DNA of 64,000 nucleotides. It comes from Rhodobacterales bacterium 52_120_T64. Lineage in GTDB: Bacteria > Pseudomonadota > Alphaproteobacteria > Rhodobacterales > Rhodobacteraceae. The notes beneath the pieces are model-generated. The model was not told the origin of the DNA. It did no database searches and saw only the letters and a program-made list of their open reading frames with translations. Position numbers and translations under genes: made by a program. Positions 18,728-29,400 of this stretch are shown piece after piece (the stretch's first letter is position 1; every line of letters starts with the position of its first letter). The DNA is taken from the NCBI GenBank assembly GCA_002162875.1, contig MABA01000021.1:1-64000 (forward strand), read 5' to 3'.

Positions 18728-20034
18728 GGCTCAATATGTTCCCGAATTAGCGGCCTGCTCATCGGAACAGTATCGCCTATTTTCATTGCGTCTTGCAAGG
18801 CGGCTGCCGCGGCATCCGCCTGATCTTCGCTTAAGGCATGGACGACGCCGATAGGTTCTTCGCGATCAACTATCCGCCCCAATCCGGCCAGATCCGAGAA
18901 CCCTACCGAATGGTCGATGGTATCTGATGACACCCGACGCCCACCGCCTAGCTCAATCACCGCCATGCCGATATCGCGCGTTTCGATTGCCCGAACGAAA
19001 CCGTCGGTTTTGGCGAAAACCTCGAGCACCACAGGAGCGGCCGGAAGGTATTTCAACATATTTTCTACGAAATCCGTTGGTCCACCAAGACTCGAAACCA
19101 TCGCCCCGAAGCGTTCAGCCGCAGCGCCGGATGTAAACGCATCACTAATCCGCTCGCGCCCTTGGCCGACGTTTGGCGCAACACCCGCCAGCACCAGAAG
19201 TTCGGCACCAAGATCAGATGTTACATCCCACAAACGATTGTCGATATGTGTGCCCGTCAGGAAATCCACAGCATTGCGAACCTCAACAGCATTGCCAGCC
19301 GCGCTCGCCAAAGGTTCGTTCATGTCGGTCATGATGGCCGAGGTCTTACAACCGGCACCATTGGCAACCTTCACCAGACTTTCCGCCAATTCGTGCGCGT
19401 CATTTGGCGTTGCCATAAACGCACCGTTGCCACATTTCACGTCCAACACCAAAGCATCTAGCCCCGCCGCCAGCTTTTTGGAAAGGATCGAGGCGGTGAT
19501 CAAATCAACCGACTCCACTGTGGCCGTAACATCGCGGATGCCGTATAAAACTTTGTCCGCTGGGGCAATATCGCCCGTCTGTCCGATAATCGCACAGCCA
19601 ACCTCTTGGGTAACTTTGCGCAGCAATTCCACATCCGGCTGAGTCTGATAGCCGGGAATGGAGTCAAATTTGTCCAGCGTCCCGCCCGTATGCCCAAGCC
19701 CGCGCCCCGAAATCATTGGCACATAGACGCCACACGCCGCCAGCGCCGGCGCCAGCATTAACGACACGTTATCCCCGACGCCACCGGTCGAATGCTTGTC
19801 GACGACAGGTCCATCCAGATCCCACGACAAAACGTCGCCAGTATCGCGCATGGCAACAGTCAGGGCGACCCGTTCGTCAATTTCCATTCCGTTGAAATAG
19901 ACAGACATCGCAAATGCCGCGGCTTGGGCGTTGGAAACTTTGCCGTCCACCAGCCCACGCATCAGGAATTGCAGTTCGCCCGCATCCAGCACTTCGCCAT
20001 CACGTTTCTTGCGGATTATTTCTTGCGCTAACAT
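18724..20034 (-). CDS. deoA: Thymidine phosphorylase
   Basis: A 436-aa enzyme converting thymidine or deoxyuridine plus phosphate to the base and deoxyribose-1-phosphate. It has the N-terminal helical domain and the phosphate-binding signature DKHSTGGVGDNVS. The downstream lysine-rich loop (DVKCGNGAF) is also present. Its ATG overlaps the stop of the upstream PNP gene (TAATG) and its end overlaps deoC by 4 bp, so the operon is tightly coupled. Confidence 0.96.
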   Translation of the reverse strand: MLAQEIIRKKRDGEVLDAGELQFLMRGLVDGKVSNAQAAAFAMSVYFNGMEIDERVALTVAMRDTGDVLSWDLDGPVVDKHSTGGVGDNVSLMLAPALAACGVYVPMISGRGLGHTGGTLDKFDSIPGYQTQPDVELLRKVTQEVGCAIIGQTGDIAPADKVLYGIRDVTATVESVDLITASILSKKLAAGLDALVLDVKCGNGAFMATPNDAHELAESLVKVANGAGCKTSAIMTDMNEPLASAAGNAVEVRNAVDFLTGTHIDNRLWDVTSDLGAELLVLAGVAPNVGQGRERISDAFTSGAAAERFGAMVSSLGGPTDFVENMLKYLPAAPVVLEVFAKTDGFVRAIETRDIGMAVIELGGGRRVSSDTIDHSVGFSDLAGLGRIVDREEPIGVVHALSEDQADAAAAALQDAMKIGDTVPMSRPLIREHIEP

Positions 20035-20843
20035 TAATCAAGTGCCTCTACAAAACCAGCGAACAGTTTTTTGAAACTGTCAGCCGCCAACGCGGATTCA
20101 CGTTTGGTTTGCTCGTGGCTTAATGCCTCGGCTTGCATTCCCGCCGCTAAGTTTGTGATGACCGAAACCGCCGCGACTCGCATCCCTGCGTGTCGCGCCA
20201 AAATGGTTTCAGGCACGGTCGACATACCCACAGCACTTGCCCCCAGCATCGTGATCGCACGAATTTCCGCAGGCGTTTCAAACGATGGGCCAGAGAACCA
20301 CGCGTAAACTCCTTCGTTCAATTTCGTCCCTTGCGCCCTTGCAACACGGTGCAAAATGGCACGCAATTCGGGGTCGTAAGCGTTAGACATATCAATGAAA
20401 CGGTCGTCCGACGGCCAGCCGATAAGCGGGTCACGACCCGAAAAATTGATGTGATCGTTCAGCGCCATTAAGGAACCGGGCCCCATATGCCGCTGCGTAG
20501 AACCCGCCGCATTGGACAGCGCCATAACGCCAATCCCCAGCTCGGCCAAAGTGCGCACGGGCACCGACATCGCCGCCGCATCTCCACGTTCATAGTAATG
20601 CGAACGCCCTGCCAGCAAAACCACCCGTTTATCGCGCAACTGCCCCACCATGATTGATCCAGCGTGCCCCGAAACCGTCGAAACCGGGAAACCCGGTAGA
20701 TCGTCGAACGGGATGGTGATCGCCTCCTCGACATCCTGCGCCAACGTTCCTAGACCCGAGCCAAGAACGATACCGGCAACGGGCGCTTCGGTTCCGGCTC
20801 GGTTTTTGATGACTTCGGCGGCTTCTTTCCAGGGGGTATCCAT
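20034..20843 (-). CDS. Purine nucleoside phosphorylase, trimeric PunA/XapA type
   Basis: A 269-aa enzyme releasing purine bases from nucleosides with phosphate to give (deoxy)ribose-1-phosphate. Motifs are GSGLGT (phosphate loop), SGHAGSIMVG, GRSHYYERG, SNAAGS and MSTVPE near the base site. Length and motifs fit the low-molecular-mass trimeric PNPs rather than hexameric DeoD. It is first in the operon PNP-deoA-deoC-ALDH, so the four together take deoxynucleosides to central metabolism. Confidence 0.93.
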   Translation of the reverse strand: MDTPWKEAAEVIKNRAGTEAPVAGIVLGSGLGTLAQDVEEAITIPFDDLPGFPVSTVSGHAGSIMVGQLRDKRVVLLAGRSHYYERGDAAAMSVPVRTLAELGIGVMALSNAAGSTQRHMGPGSLMALNDHINFSGRDPLIGWPSDDRFIDMSNAYDPELRAILHRVARAQGTKLNEGVYAWFSGPSFETPAEIRAITMLGASAVGMSTVPETILARHAGMRVAAVSVITNLAAGMQAEALSHEQTKRESALAADSFKKLFAGFVEALD

Positions 20844-21055
20844 GACGGCTCCTATTATTTTACCATTTGGTCAATTTATCACCAAAGTGCTGAAATTGAA
20901 AGAGTGATCTTCATCGCCCGTAACGTCAAGCGAACTTGGCAAAAATCGGGGTATTTCCAATCCCGTTGCCAGATATCAAACATTGCCGTAACTTTGCCCA
21001 AATGTGGGAAGATGCCAGACCATACGCAAATGCATCACGTAAAAGGGAGCCCGCC
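20844..21055. promoter_or_regulatory. Divergent promoter region
   Basis: About 210 bp between the PNP operon (minus) and the amino-acid-synthesis-family gene (plus). It must hold both promoters. AAAAGGGAG, 7 bp before 21056, is a good ribosome binding site and decides that start. I see no clear operator. Confidence 0.45.
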
Positions 21056-21601
21056 ATGATTACACGTAAAACAATGCTTATTACGGAAACCATCAACGCA
21101 GATGGTTTAGGGCAGCCTTGCGAAACGATCACCAGAGTCGCGGCTCTTGCAATAGTCCAGAATCCCTTTGCCGGTAGATTTGTCGTAGACTTGACGCAAC
21201 TATTCGATATTGGCGGCCAACTCGCAGCAGAACTGATGGCGGGAGCGGTAGGCTCGCTCGTGAATGCGCCCGTGAGTTATGGCAAAGCAGCCATTGTCGG
21301 TGTTGCCGGTGATCTTGAGCACGGCGGTGCCGTGATCCATCCGAAACTCGGCAAACCTATGCGTGCAGCCGTAGACGGCGGCGCGGCGCTGATACCCTCA
21401 AACGTAAAGATCGCGGCCGTGGGAACCCCGATCGACATTCCGCTTGGGCACAAAGACGAGGCATGGTCTTTCGATCATTTCGACACCATGACGGTTATGA
21501 TTGCTGATGCACCCCGCCCTGACGAGATCGTGCTTTGCATGGTCGTCGCTGACGGAGGGCGCCCAATACCTCGCGTTGGAAGCGGACCGATCACGGATTA
21601 G
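21056..21601 (+). CDS. Amino acid synthesis family protein
   Basis: A 181-aa protein of the AA_synth family (PF06684 type). It has Gly/Ala-rich stretches (LVNAPVSYGKAAIVGVAGDL), a EHGGAVIHPKLGKPMR segment and a C-terminal EIVLCMVVADGGRP segment. The family name comes from a weak link to amino-acid metabolism, and no reaction is established. Start chosen at 21056 because of the strong ribosome binding site. An in-frame extension to 20936 has none. Stand-alone gene, convergent with der. Confidence 0.82.
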   Translation: MITRKTMLITETINADGLGQPCETITRVAALAIVQNPFAGRFVVDLTQLFDIGGQLAAELMAGAVGSLVNAPVSYGKAAIVGVAGDLEHGGAVIHPKLGKPMRAAVDGGAALIPSNVKIAAVGTPIDIPLGHKDEAWSFDHFDTMTVMIADAPRPDEIVLCMVVADGGRPIPRVGSGPITD

Positions 21602-21639
21602 GAAATTTACGTAGAGACAGCAGCGGTGGCTTTACTGAA

Positions 21640-23055
21640 CTAGTGAATTTTCCGTTTTGCACCTTTGGCCGCGAAAGGGTTGTCGCCACCGCGCAAGAAC
21701 AACCTGATTGGCGAGCCGGGCATATCGAAATCGCGTCGCATCCCATTCACCAAGAACCGTGTGTAGGCCGCAGGCACTTTGTCTGGCACGGACGTAAATA
21801 CCACAAACGTTGGCGGGCGCGTTTTCACTTGTGTCATGTAACGCATCTTGATCCGGCGACCGGCAGGTGCGGGCGGCGGATGGCTTTCGATTTGGACAGC
21901 CAGCCAGCGGTTCAACTTCGCGGTCGAGATTCGGGTATTCCAGACACCGTACGCCGAGATGATCGCGGCATGCAGTCGGTCCAACCCTTTGCCGGTTTTG
22001 GCCGAGACCATAACCATCGGCGCACCACGAAGCTGCGGCAGCAAGCGGGTGAATTCCTCGCGAAGCTCTTTAAGTTTCTCGGATTTGTTTTCTTCCAAAT
22101 CCCACTTATTAACGGCAACAACTACAGCGCGGCCTTCGCGCTCGGCCAGATCGGCAATCCGCAAGTCTTGTTGCTCGAATGGGATGGCGGCATCCAGCAG
22201 CACCACAACGACCTCGGCAAAACGCACGGCGCGTAGGCCATCGGAAACCGAAAGTTTCTCGAGCTTGGCCTGCACCTTGGCTTTTTTGCGCATACCGGCG
22301 GTGTCAAAAATACGGAATGCGCGATCTTCCCAGTCGGTATTTACAGAAATCGCATCACGGGTGATACCGGCTTCGGGGCCGGTCAACAGGCGTTCCTCGC
22401 CAAGAATTTTGTTGATGAGTGTGGATTTGCCCGCGTTTGGGCGGCCAACGACGGCGATTTGCAAAGGGCGACCTTCGGGGACAAGCTCGGCCATGCCGTC
22501 CTCGTCCACTTCGTCGGACACGTCTACATCTGTAATCGCCTCGTAAGATACTTCACTGAATTCTTCATCGATGGGGCGCAGGATGTGGTAAAGTTCGTCC
22601 ATGCCTTCGCCGTGTTCGGCAGACAGACGCAGGGGTTCACCAAGACCAAGGTTATACGCGTCGTAGTACCCTTCGTCCGCAGCTTTGCCTTCAGCCTTGT
22701 TCACACATAAAATTACACGGTCGGCGTTTTTGCGCAAAATTCCTGCCAGAACTTGATCGGCGGTTGTGACACCGACGCGGCCATCAATCAGAAACAGGCA
22801 AACGTCAGCCATGTCGATCGCGCGTTCAGTCAACGCGCGCATGCGTCCTTGAAGGCTTTCGTCGGTGGCCTCTTCCAAACCAGCGGTATCAACCACGGTA
22901 AATCGTAGGTCGCCCAGCTTTGCGTCGCCTTCGCGAAGATCACGTGTAACCCCCGGCGTGTCATCGACCAACGCCAGTTTCTGCCTAACCATACGGTTAA
23001 ACAGTGTAGATTTTCCAACGTTCGGACGCCCGACGATTGCCAATGTAAACGACAT
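21640..23055 (-). CDS. der: Ribosome biogenesis GTPase Der (EngA)
   Basis: A 471-aa protein with two tandem GTPase domains and a C-terminal KH-like domain. It acts in 50S subunit assembly. G1 motifs are GRPNVGKST (about 8-16) and GRPNAGKST (about 205-213). G3 (DTAG) and G4 (NKAE, NKWD) are visible in both halves. The linker is acidic ([13 protein letters not shown]). It is downstream of the BamB-like and YfgM-like genes, a common order in proteobacteria. Confidence 0.97.
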   Translation of the reverse strand: MSFTLAIVGRPNVGKSTLFNRMVRQKLALVDDTPGVTRDLREGDAKLGDLRFTVVDTAGLEEATDESLQGRMRALTERAIDMADVCLFLIDGRVGVTTADQVLAGILRKNADRVILCVNKAEGKAADEGYYDAYNLGLGEPLRLSAEHGEGMDELYHILRPIDEEFSEVSYEAITDVDVSDEVDEDGMAELVPEGRPLQIAVVGRPNAGKSTLINKILGEERLLTGPEAGITRDAISVNTDWEDRAFRIFDTAGMRKKAKVQAKLEKLSVSDGLRAVRFAEVVVVLLDAAIPFEQQDLRIADLAEREGRAVVVAVNKWDLEENKSEKLKELREEFTRLLPQLRGAPMVMVSAKTGKGLDRLHAAIISAYGVWNTRISTAKLNRWLAVQIESHPPPAPAGRRIKMRYMTQVKTRPPTFVVFTSVPDKVPAAYTRFLVNGMRRDFDMPGSPIRLFLRGGDNPFAAKGAKRKIH

Positions 23056-23124
23056 AACTTCACCTATGAGAAACGCAAACAGCGAGGCCGAGCCCCGCTG
23101 CGTGCCTCTTAGACCTATTTAATC

Positions 23125-24447
23125 CTATTGGAAAGCGTGCAATTCGCCGCTCAGTGACAGGATGTACATAACACCACCAACTACAATCGGCGCTGCGGCT
23201 GCCCCGTCGGGGATAATAGCCGAGGTAAGCAACTGCCCGCCTTCGGGTTCAAACCCACGCAATTCGCCGTCGCGCCCTGCAACCCACATCAAGCCGCCTG
23301 CTAGAACAGGACCATAATGACGGATATTGTCTTCGCGCTTTTCCGGCTTTTCGAATTGCGGCAATTGCTGCGACCAAATCACAGAGCCGTTGCTAGCATT
23401 AACCCGCATCAATTTAGCATGGCCCGACACAAGGAAGACTGATCCGCCCACGGGCCAAACAGCGTCGGACGCGCCGGTGTTCAAAGTCCAGCTTTGTGCC
23501 CCACTTGTCAGGTTCAACTTAGCTGTCTCGCCGACAAGGTTGGAAACATAAACACTGTTGCCGTCAATCACCGGATCGCCCGAAATATCACCGATAAATG
23601 CCAGCGAAGTCGCAGCATGTGCGCCAGTGATTGCTTCTTTCCAGCGAAGCTCACCCGTGTTGCCGCGAACTGCAATAATTTCCCCGGAAGAGAACGGTAC
23701 GATGACCTGCCCGCCACTAATCGCAGGGCTGGCGCCGCCTTCAAGGCCAGCCGTTGAAGATGTGGCACCTCGTTGTACCCAATCCAGTGCGCCGGTTTTG
23801 GCGTCGACCGCATAGGCCACATCGCCACGTGTGACGACAAAAACCGAACGTCCGTCCGATGTCGGGGTGGAACGGATTGCCGCCTCGAACATCCGGCGCC
23901 ACAGGACGTTTCCGGAAGCCGCGTCGATTGCCAGAAGTTCACCAAAACCTGTGCCCGCATAGACTACGCCGTTGGCATAACTTACACCGCCACCCGACCC
24001 GTCCGCGGATTTCTCACCGACTGGGGTGGTATCCAGCGTCCATGCCACAACGCCGTCACTTGAAAGTGCCGTAATTGTGCTGCTGCCATCCAAAGTATAA
24101 ATCAAACCACCGCCGGCCACGGGGCTGGAAGTGATACGCGTATCGCGCCCAACACCTGTCCCTATATCAGCGGACCAACGCAGCGTTGGCGTATTACTGA
24201 ATGCTGCATGGCCGAACTTGTGCTGAGAAGAACCGTTAACGTCGGTCCATTCCGCATTAGAAACCGCACGTGGCAACTGGATGCTCGCTGAAACATTCTC
24301 AACCGCAATCACATCGCCTGCGCCAATCGCAAACCGCTGACCCGTCAATGGTTCGTCAGATCCGCCGCACGCCGAAAGCGCGCCCAATGTCAGGGCAAAA
24401 GCGCCCAGGCGGCCTACCCGGCCAATTGAAACTTGCAAATAATTCAT
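23125..24447 (-). CDS. bamB: BamB-like PQQ-repeat lipoprotein
   Basis: A 440-aa protein with a lipoprotein signal (LGALSACGGS, lipid on the Cys). Repeated PQQ/WD-like blades follow, with recurring A-DAK-G-L-W patterns as in BamB beta-propellers. BamB helps the BAM complex insert outer-membrane proteins from the periplasmic side. The order YfgM-BamB-Der supports the assignment. It is about 45 residues longer than E. coli BamB. Confidence 0.87.
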   Translation of the reverse strand: MNYLQVSIGRVGRLGAFALTLGALSACGGSDEPLTGQRFAIGAGDVIAVENVSASIQLPRAVSNAEWTDVNGSSQHKFGHAAFSNTPTLRWSADIGTGVGRDTRITSSPVAGGGLIYTLDGSSTITALSSDGVVAWTLDTTPVGEKSADGSGGGVSYANGVVYAGTGFGELLAIDAASGNVLWRRMFEAAIRSTPTSDGRSVFVVTRGDVAYAVDAKTGALDWVQRGATSSTAGLEGGASPAISGGQVIVPFSSGEIIAVRGNTGELRWKEAITGAHAATSLAFIGDISGDPVIDGNSVYVSNLVGETAKLNLTSGAQSWTLNTGASDAVWPVGGSVFLVSGHAKLMRVNASNGSVIWSQQLPQFEKPEKREDNIRHYGPVLAGGLMWVAGRDGELRGFEPEGGQLLTSAIIPDGAAAAPIVVGGVMYILSLSGELHAFQ

Positions 24448-24492
24448 ACTCGTATGCCTCGTTCAACCAAATTACTGTAGTACCTGCGGATG

Positions 24493-25149
24493 TTAACCGC
24501 CGGACTGCGGAGTGACAATCTCGCCACCCAATGAAATCGTCAACTCTTGAGCGCGATTGCGCAAATCCTGCGTTGCGTTCGAGTCGGCCAAAATTTCGCC
24601 GAGGTCGCTCAATGTCGCGGCAGTGTCGCCGTTGCGAAGGTTCACAATCGCCCGCTGTTCAATCGCCAACAGACGGAACGGCGCTCCCTCGGAAGTCAGG
24701 CCAGCAAATGCGCTATCCAGATCAGCCGCACTCATATTCTGGCCGTTGACCATCACGGTCTTCAGCAAGGCTAAATCACGGTATAGTGGCAAAACTTCAG
24801 CGTCTGCGGAAATCCCGTCAAGAATTGTCGCCGCCGCGCCAGCTTGGCCATCAAACGCCAGCACCGCTGCCTGATCCAGCTTGGCGAGAATGGCAGGTGC
24901 GCCACCATCCGCAGCAATAGCTGCAAACGCCCCTGCATCAGCGGCAGTTTGGGCGGCTAACAAAGCCTCGCCCACAATTTGCGCATCGGTTTCTTTCTTG
25001 GCTTTCAGGTATTCGTTTACGGCTGCGCCGCCAACGATGAAAATCACGAGGGCTATGAAAACCCAAAGATATTTCTTGAAAAATCCAAACAGCTTATCGC
25101 GGCGTACCTCGTCGGATACCTCTTCGATAAAGGAATCAGTCTCGCTCAA
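24493..25149 (-). CDS. YfgM-like membrane-anchored TPR protein
   Basis: A 218-aa protein with a cytoplasmic N-terminus, one membrane helix (YLWVFIALVIFIVGGAAV) and an alanine-rich helical periplasmic domain of the tetratricopeptide_2 kind. In E. coli, YfgM is linked to the Sec translocon and periplasmic chaperones. It is probably the first gene of a YfgM-bamB-der operon, with gaps of 45 and 69 bp. Confidence 0.84.
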   Translation of the reverse strand: MSETDSFIEEVSDEVRRDKLFGFFKKYLWVFIALVIFIVGGAAVNEYLKAKKETDAQIVGEALLAAQTAADAGAFAAIAADGGAPAILAKLDQAAVLAFDGQAGAAATILDGISADAEVLPLYRDLALLKTVMVNGQNMSAADLDSAFAGLTSEGAPFRLLAIEQRAIVNLRNGDTAATLSDLGEILADSNATQDLRNRAQELTISLGGEIVTPQSGG

Positions 25150-25409
25150 TTCTCTTCTCCGTATTTTTAGTTACGCGAACCCTAGCTGCTTGCAGACGGT
25201 TTTGCCAATGCCAAAACCTTTGAAAACGCCAAAGCCAACGAAATTTCGCCTAGTGCAGTGTAAATCACGCCATTTTGTTAGTAATGGGCAGGTAAACCCT
25301 TGGGATTCACGAATAACGCCGCCACCACACCTTGCGTTGCATCTAAACCATCCATACTTATTCGGGAATATGATTTTGCACCATTTTGCGCCTTCTTATG
25401 GAGCCCTCT

Positions 25410-26492
25410 ATGCGGTTATTTCCGATACTTGTGTCTATCGCGGTTGCGATTGCCATTTACTTCTTTGTTATGGAACGCGACTTGTTGAAGTCATTTTCAG
25501 CGAATGCGGAGGTCGAAGTCGCGACAGTGGAGGAAACTCTAGAGCGTTCCGATTCCGTCTCTGTCGTTGCCCAACATTCGATCGAACAAGACGTTCAAAG
25601 CGGGATAATTCTACGCGGTCGTACCGAGGCCGCGCGTCGTGTTGACGTGCGCGCCCAGACATCGAGTTTGGTGATATCCGAGCCGCTTCGCAAAGGTACT
25701 TTAGTCGAGCAGGATCAGCTTCTGTGTTCCCTTGATGCGGGCATTCGTTCCGCTCAGTTGGCGGAAGCGAAAGCGCGGCTGGCGGATGCGGATATAAGCG
25801 CGACCAATGCCGCCGATTTAGCCGAACGTGGCTTCGGCCCGGAAACCGCTGTTGTTTCGAAACAAGCCGGATTGCGGGCTGCACAGTCCGGCGTTATGCA
25901 GATCGAACAGGAAATCACCCGGTTGGAAATTCGCGCGCCGTTCGCCGGCTTGCTGGAGACGGACAGCGCAGAGCTGGGCACACTGATGCAACCCGGTAGC
26001 TTATGTGCGACGGTTATCGATCTGAAAACCGTTAAATTGGTTGGATTTGCCACAGAAACCGACATCAACAGAATTGAACTAGGTGCGTTTGCAGGTGCGG
26101 ATTTGGTATCTGGCAAACGTGTGCTTGGAACGGTAACGTTCCTGTCGCGTTCGTCCGACCCGGTCACGCGCACGTTCCGTGTCGAGATTACCGTTGATAA
26201 CGCAGACCTATCGATCCGCGACGGTGAGACTGCCGAAATCGGCATCGCGCTCGCTGGCGAAAAGGGGCATTTGTTGCCCCAACATGTCTTGACCCTTAAT
26301 ACAAATGGTACACTTGGTGTGCGGGTCGCTGAAAATGGCATCGCCCATTTCATGCCTATCACTATCCTGCGTGACGGGCCCGAGGGCATCTGGCTGGCTG
26401 GCCTGCCGAAAGTCGTTGACGTAATCACCGTCGGTCTGGAGTTCACGGTTGAGGGCAGCAAAATCGACGCAACCATCGAGGGGGCCGAGTAA
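25410..26492 (+). CDS. RND efflux periplasmic adaptor (membrane fusion protein)
   Basis: A 360-aa HlyD/AcrA-type adaptor with an N-terminal membrane segment (LFPILVSIAVAIAIYFFV). It has a lipoyl-like beta-barrel half near 75-110, a short alpha-hairpin (AEAKARLADADISATNAADL) and the second lipoyl half (IRAPFAGLLE). It links the inner-membrane pump to an outer-membrane channel, which is not encoded here. Start at 25410 follows GGAG by 6 bp. An ATG at 25398 lies 12 bp upstream. It overlaps the permease gene by one base. Confidence 0.92.
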   Translation: MRLFPILVSIAVAIAIYFFVMERDLLKSFSANAEVEVATVEETLERSDSVSVVAQHSIEQDVQSGIILRGRTEAARRVDVRAQTSSLVISEPLRKGTLVEQDQLLCSLDAGIRSAQLAEAKARLADADISATNAADLAERGFGPETAVVSKQAGLRAAQSGVMQIEQEITRLEIRAPFAGLLETDSAELGTLMQPGSLCATVIDLKTVKLVGFATETDINRIELGAFAGADLVSGKRVLGTVTFLSRSSDPVTRTFRVEITVDNADLSIRDGETAEIGIALAGEKGHLLPQHVLTLNTNGTLGVRVAENGIAHFMPITILRDGPEGIWLAGLPKVVDVITVGLEFTVEGSKIDATIEGAE

Positions 26493-29400
26493 TGAGGAAC
26501 CTGATCACATGGGCAACTGATAACGCCCGCACGATCATGGCCCTTATCGTTGTGTCGGTCGTTGCTGGCGTTTATTCCTATGCCAACCTTCCGAAAGAAG
26601 GCGAGCCGGATATTTCCATACCTATCCTGTTTGTTTCGGTTCCCTACCCCGGGATTTCTGCAGAAGATTCCGAGAAGCTGTTGGTCCGGCCACTGGAAAC
26701 GATTCTTAGCGATGTGGACGGTTTGAAGCTTCTGTCTGCGACTGCGGCTGAAAGCTACGCCGGTATCGCGCTGGAGTTTGAACTGGATTGGGACCGTGAA
26801 GCCACGCTCGCGGATGTGCGGGACAAGATGTCCACTGCTGTGTCTTCGCTGCCTGAGGACGTGGGGCAGTATACTATTAACGAAGTGAATTTCTCGGAGT
26901 TTCCGGTTCTTGTGATCTCGCTTTCCGGCAGCATCCCCGAACGCACTATGCTTCGCGTGGCCAAAGATTTGCAGTCCGAAGTGGAGAGTATTTCGGGCGT
27001 GTTGGAGGCCAACATTTCAGGCCAACGCGACGAAATGCTGGAGGTGCTGATCGACCCATTAAAGATGGAGGCGTACAACGTCACCGCTGGCGAGCTATTA
27101 TCAGTAGTGAACAACAATAATCGCCTGATCGCAGCTGGCGAAGTTACAGTTGGCTCTGGTGCCTATTCCATCAAGATACCTTCGGCCTTTGACGACCCGC
27201 AAGACGTTTACGGTCTGCCTGTAAAGCGCAACGGTGACAGTGTCGTAACCCTTGGGCAATTGGCCGACATTCGCCTGACGTTCGAGGATCGCGAAGGAAC
27301 CGCACGTTATAACGGTGAAACCACCGTCGCGTTGCAAATTGTAAAACGTAAAGGTGCAAACCTGATCTCGACGGTCGAAGAAATTCGCTTAGCCGTCGAT
27401 ACATATACAGCCACTTGGCCTGACGATCTTACGCAAGCCGTTGCAGTCAATATTTCGATGGATAACTCGGTTAACGTGAAGGACATGGTTAGCCAGCTTG
27501 AAGCCTCGGTTCTGACGGCGATCGCGCTGGTGATGATCGTTGTGCTTGCCTCGCTGGGAATCCGCTCGGCGATGTTGGTCGGCTTTGCGATCCCTACATC
27601 GTTTCTTCTGACATTTGCGATGCTGTCTGTGTTCGGGATATCGATCTCAAACATCGTGATGTTTGGCTTGATTCTGGCTGTGGGTATGTTGGTTGACGGC
27701 GCGATTGTGGTGGTCGAATACGCCGACAAGGAAATCAAACGCGGCATTGGGCCGATGCGGGCGTATAATGCCGCCGCGACTCGGATGTTCTGGCCGATCG
27801 TTTCGTCCACCGCCACCACGCTATGCGCATTTATGCCAATGTTGTTCTGGCCGGGTATTCCGGGGCAATTCATGCGAAACCTACCGTTGACCCTGATCTT
27901 TGTGCTCTCAGCTTCACTAGTTGTAGCTTTGATCTTCCTTCCTGTAGTAGGCGGATTGGCTGGTCGCATTTCCGGCAAGCTGGAAAGCTGGACAAAGGCA
28001 GTGCATCCTTTGCACCTATTTGCCCGGATTCTACTTACATTGGCTGCTTTCGCTGGTCTTGTAGCGGGCATTTACCTGACATTGGTGTTCAACGTTTTGG
28101 CTGGTGCCGTGGTCACAGCTGCTGCAATGATGATGATTTCCGTTGCCATCGGTTCCCTAAGGTCCCGTAAGGTCGAACCGGTCAAAGATGCCGGGCACAC
28201 GCGCACGTGGTTCGGGCAATTCACACACTTTATCTCTGGTAACCCGATTATGCCGGTTGTCTCGATAATTCTGACCGTAGCGCTGGTCGCCGGAATTTTC
28301 GTAACGTTCCAATCGAAAGGCAAAGGGGTCGAATTCTTCGTCGAAACTGAACCGGAGCGTGCGATTGCTTATGTTCGCGCCCGAGGAAACCTGTCGCTTG
28401 AAGAAAAGGACCGCATGGTCCGCGATGTTGAAAACGCCGTGATTAACATTCGCGGAGTTGAAAGCATCTTCGCCTTTGGCGGCGGAGGTGGCCTAAACCA
28501 GAACACTGGCGGCGCGATTGCCCCCGGCGATTCTATCGGTCAGGTCCAGATCGAGCTTGTCTCATGGGACATCCGCGACGATTGGGGGCCCGTAGGTAAA
28601 GGCAATTACATCCTGCAACTGGCCATAGAGGCGATGGAATCGCTGCCGGGCATTCAGGTCGAAATTCTAGAACAAACGATGGGACCAGCTTCGGCCAAAC
28701 CCGTAAAACTTCGGATAACAGGCACCGACTGGGGTGAAATGTTGGAAGCCACCGCAACCGCGCGGGCGCATTTCGATACAGTTGATGGATTAACCGGCGT
28801 TGACGATACGCGGCCCCTGCCCGGCATCGACTGGCAAATCAATGTGGATGTGCAACAAGCTGGCCGCTACGGCACCGATGTCGCCAGCGTTGGCGGCATG
28901 GTGCAACTTGTAACACGCGGTTTGCAATTAGGAACGATGCGAACCGATTCTTCGGATGACGAGGTCGCAATTCGTGTGCGCTTCCCCGAAAAGGATCGCG
29001 TGTTGTCGACCATCGACACGTTGCGCGTTCGTACCCCGCAAGGCCTCGTGCCGTTGTCGAATTTTGTAACACGCGAAGCGGTGCCGAAACTCGGCCAGAT
29101 CGACCGCGTGAACACCGAACGTTTCTTCGATATCAAAGCTGGTGTGGCGAACGGCGTTAACGTCAATGACAAAATCGCCGAAATAACGGAATGGCTGGAA
29201 ACCGAAAACCCTCTTCCCGCATCTGTCAGCTGGGAGTTCACAGGTGATGCCGAGGATCAAGCCGAATCCATGGCCTTCCTAGCCGGCGCCGGAGTAGCCG
29301 CGATGGCCCTGATGTTCATCATTCTGCTGGCGCAGTTCAACTCGTTCTATAACGCCGTTCTGGTGCTGATCGCTGTGGTTCTGTCCACGGCTGGCGTTTT

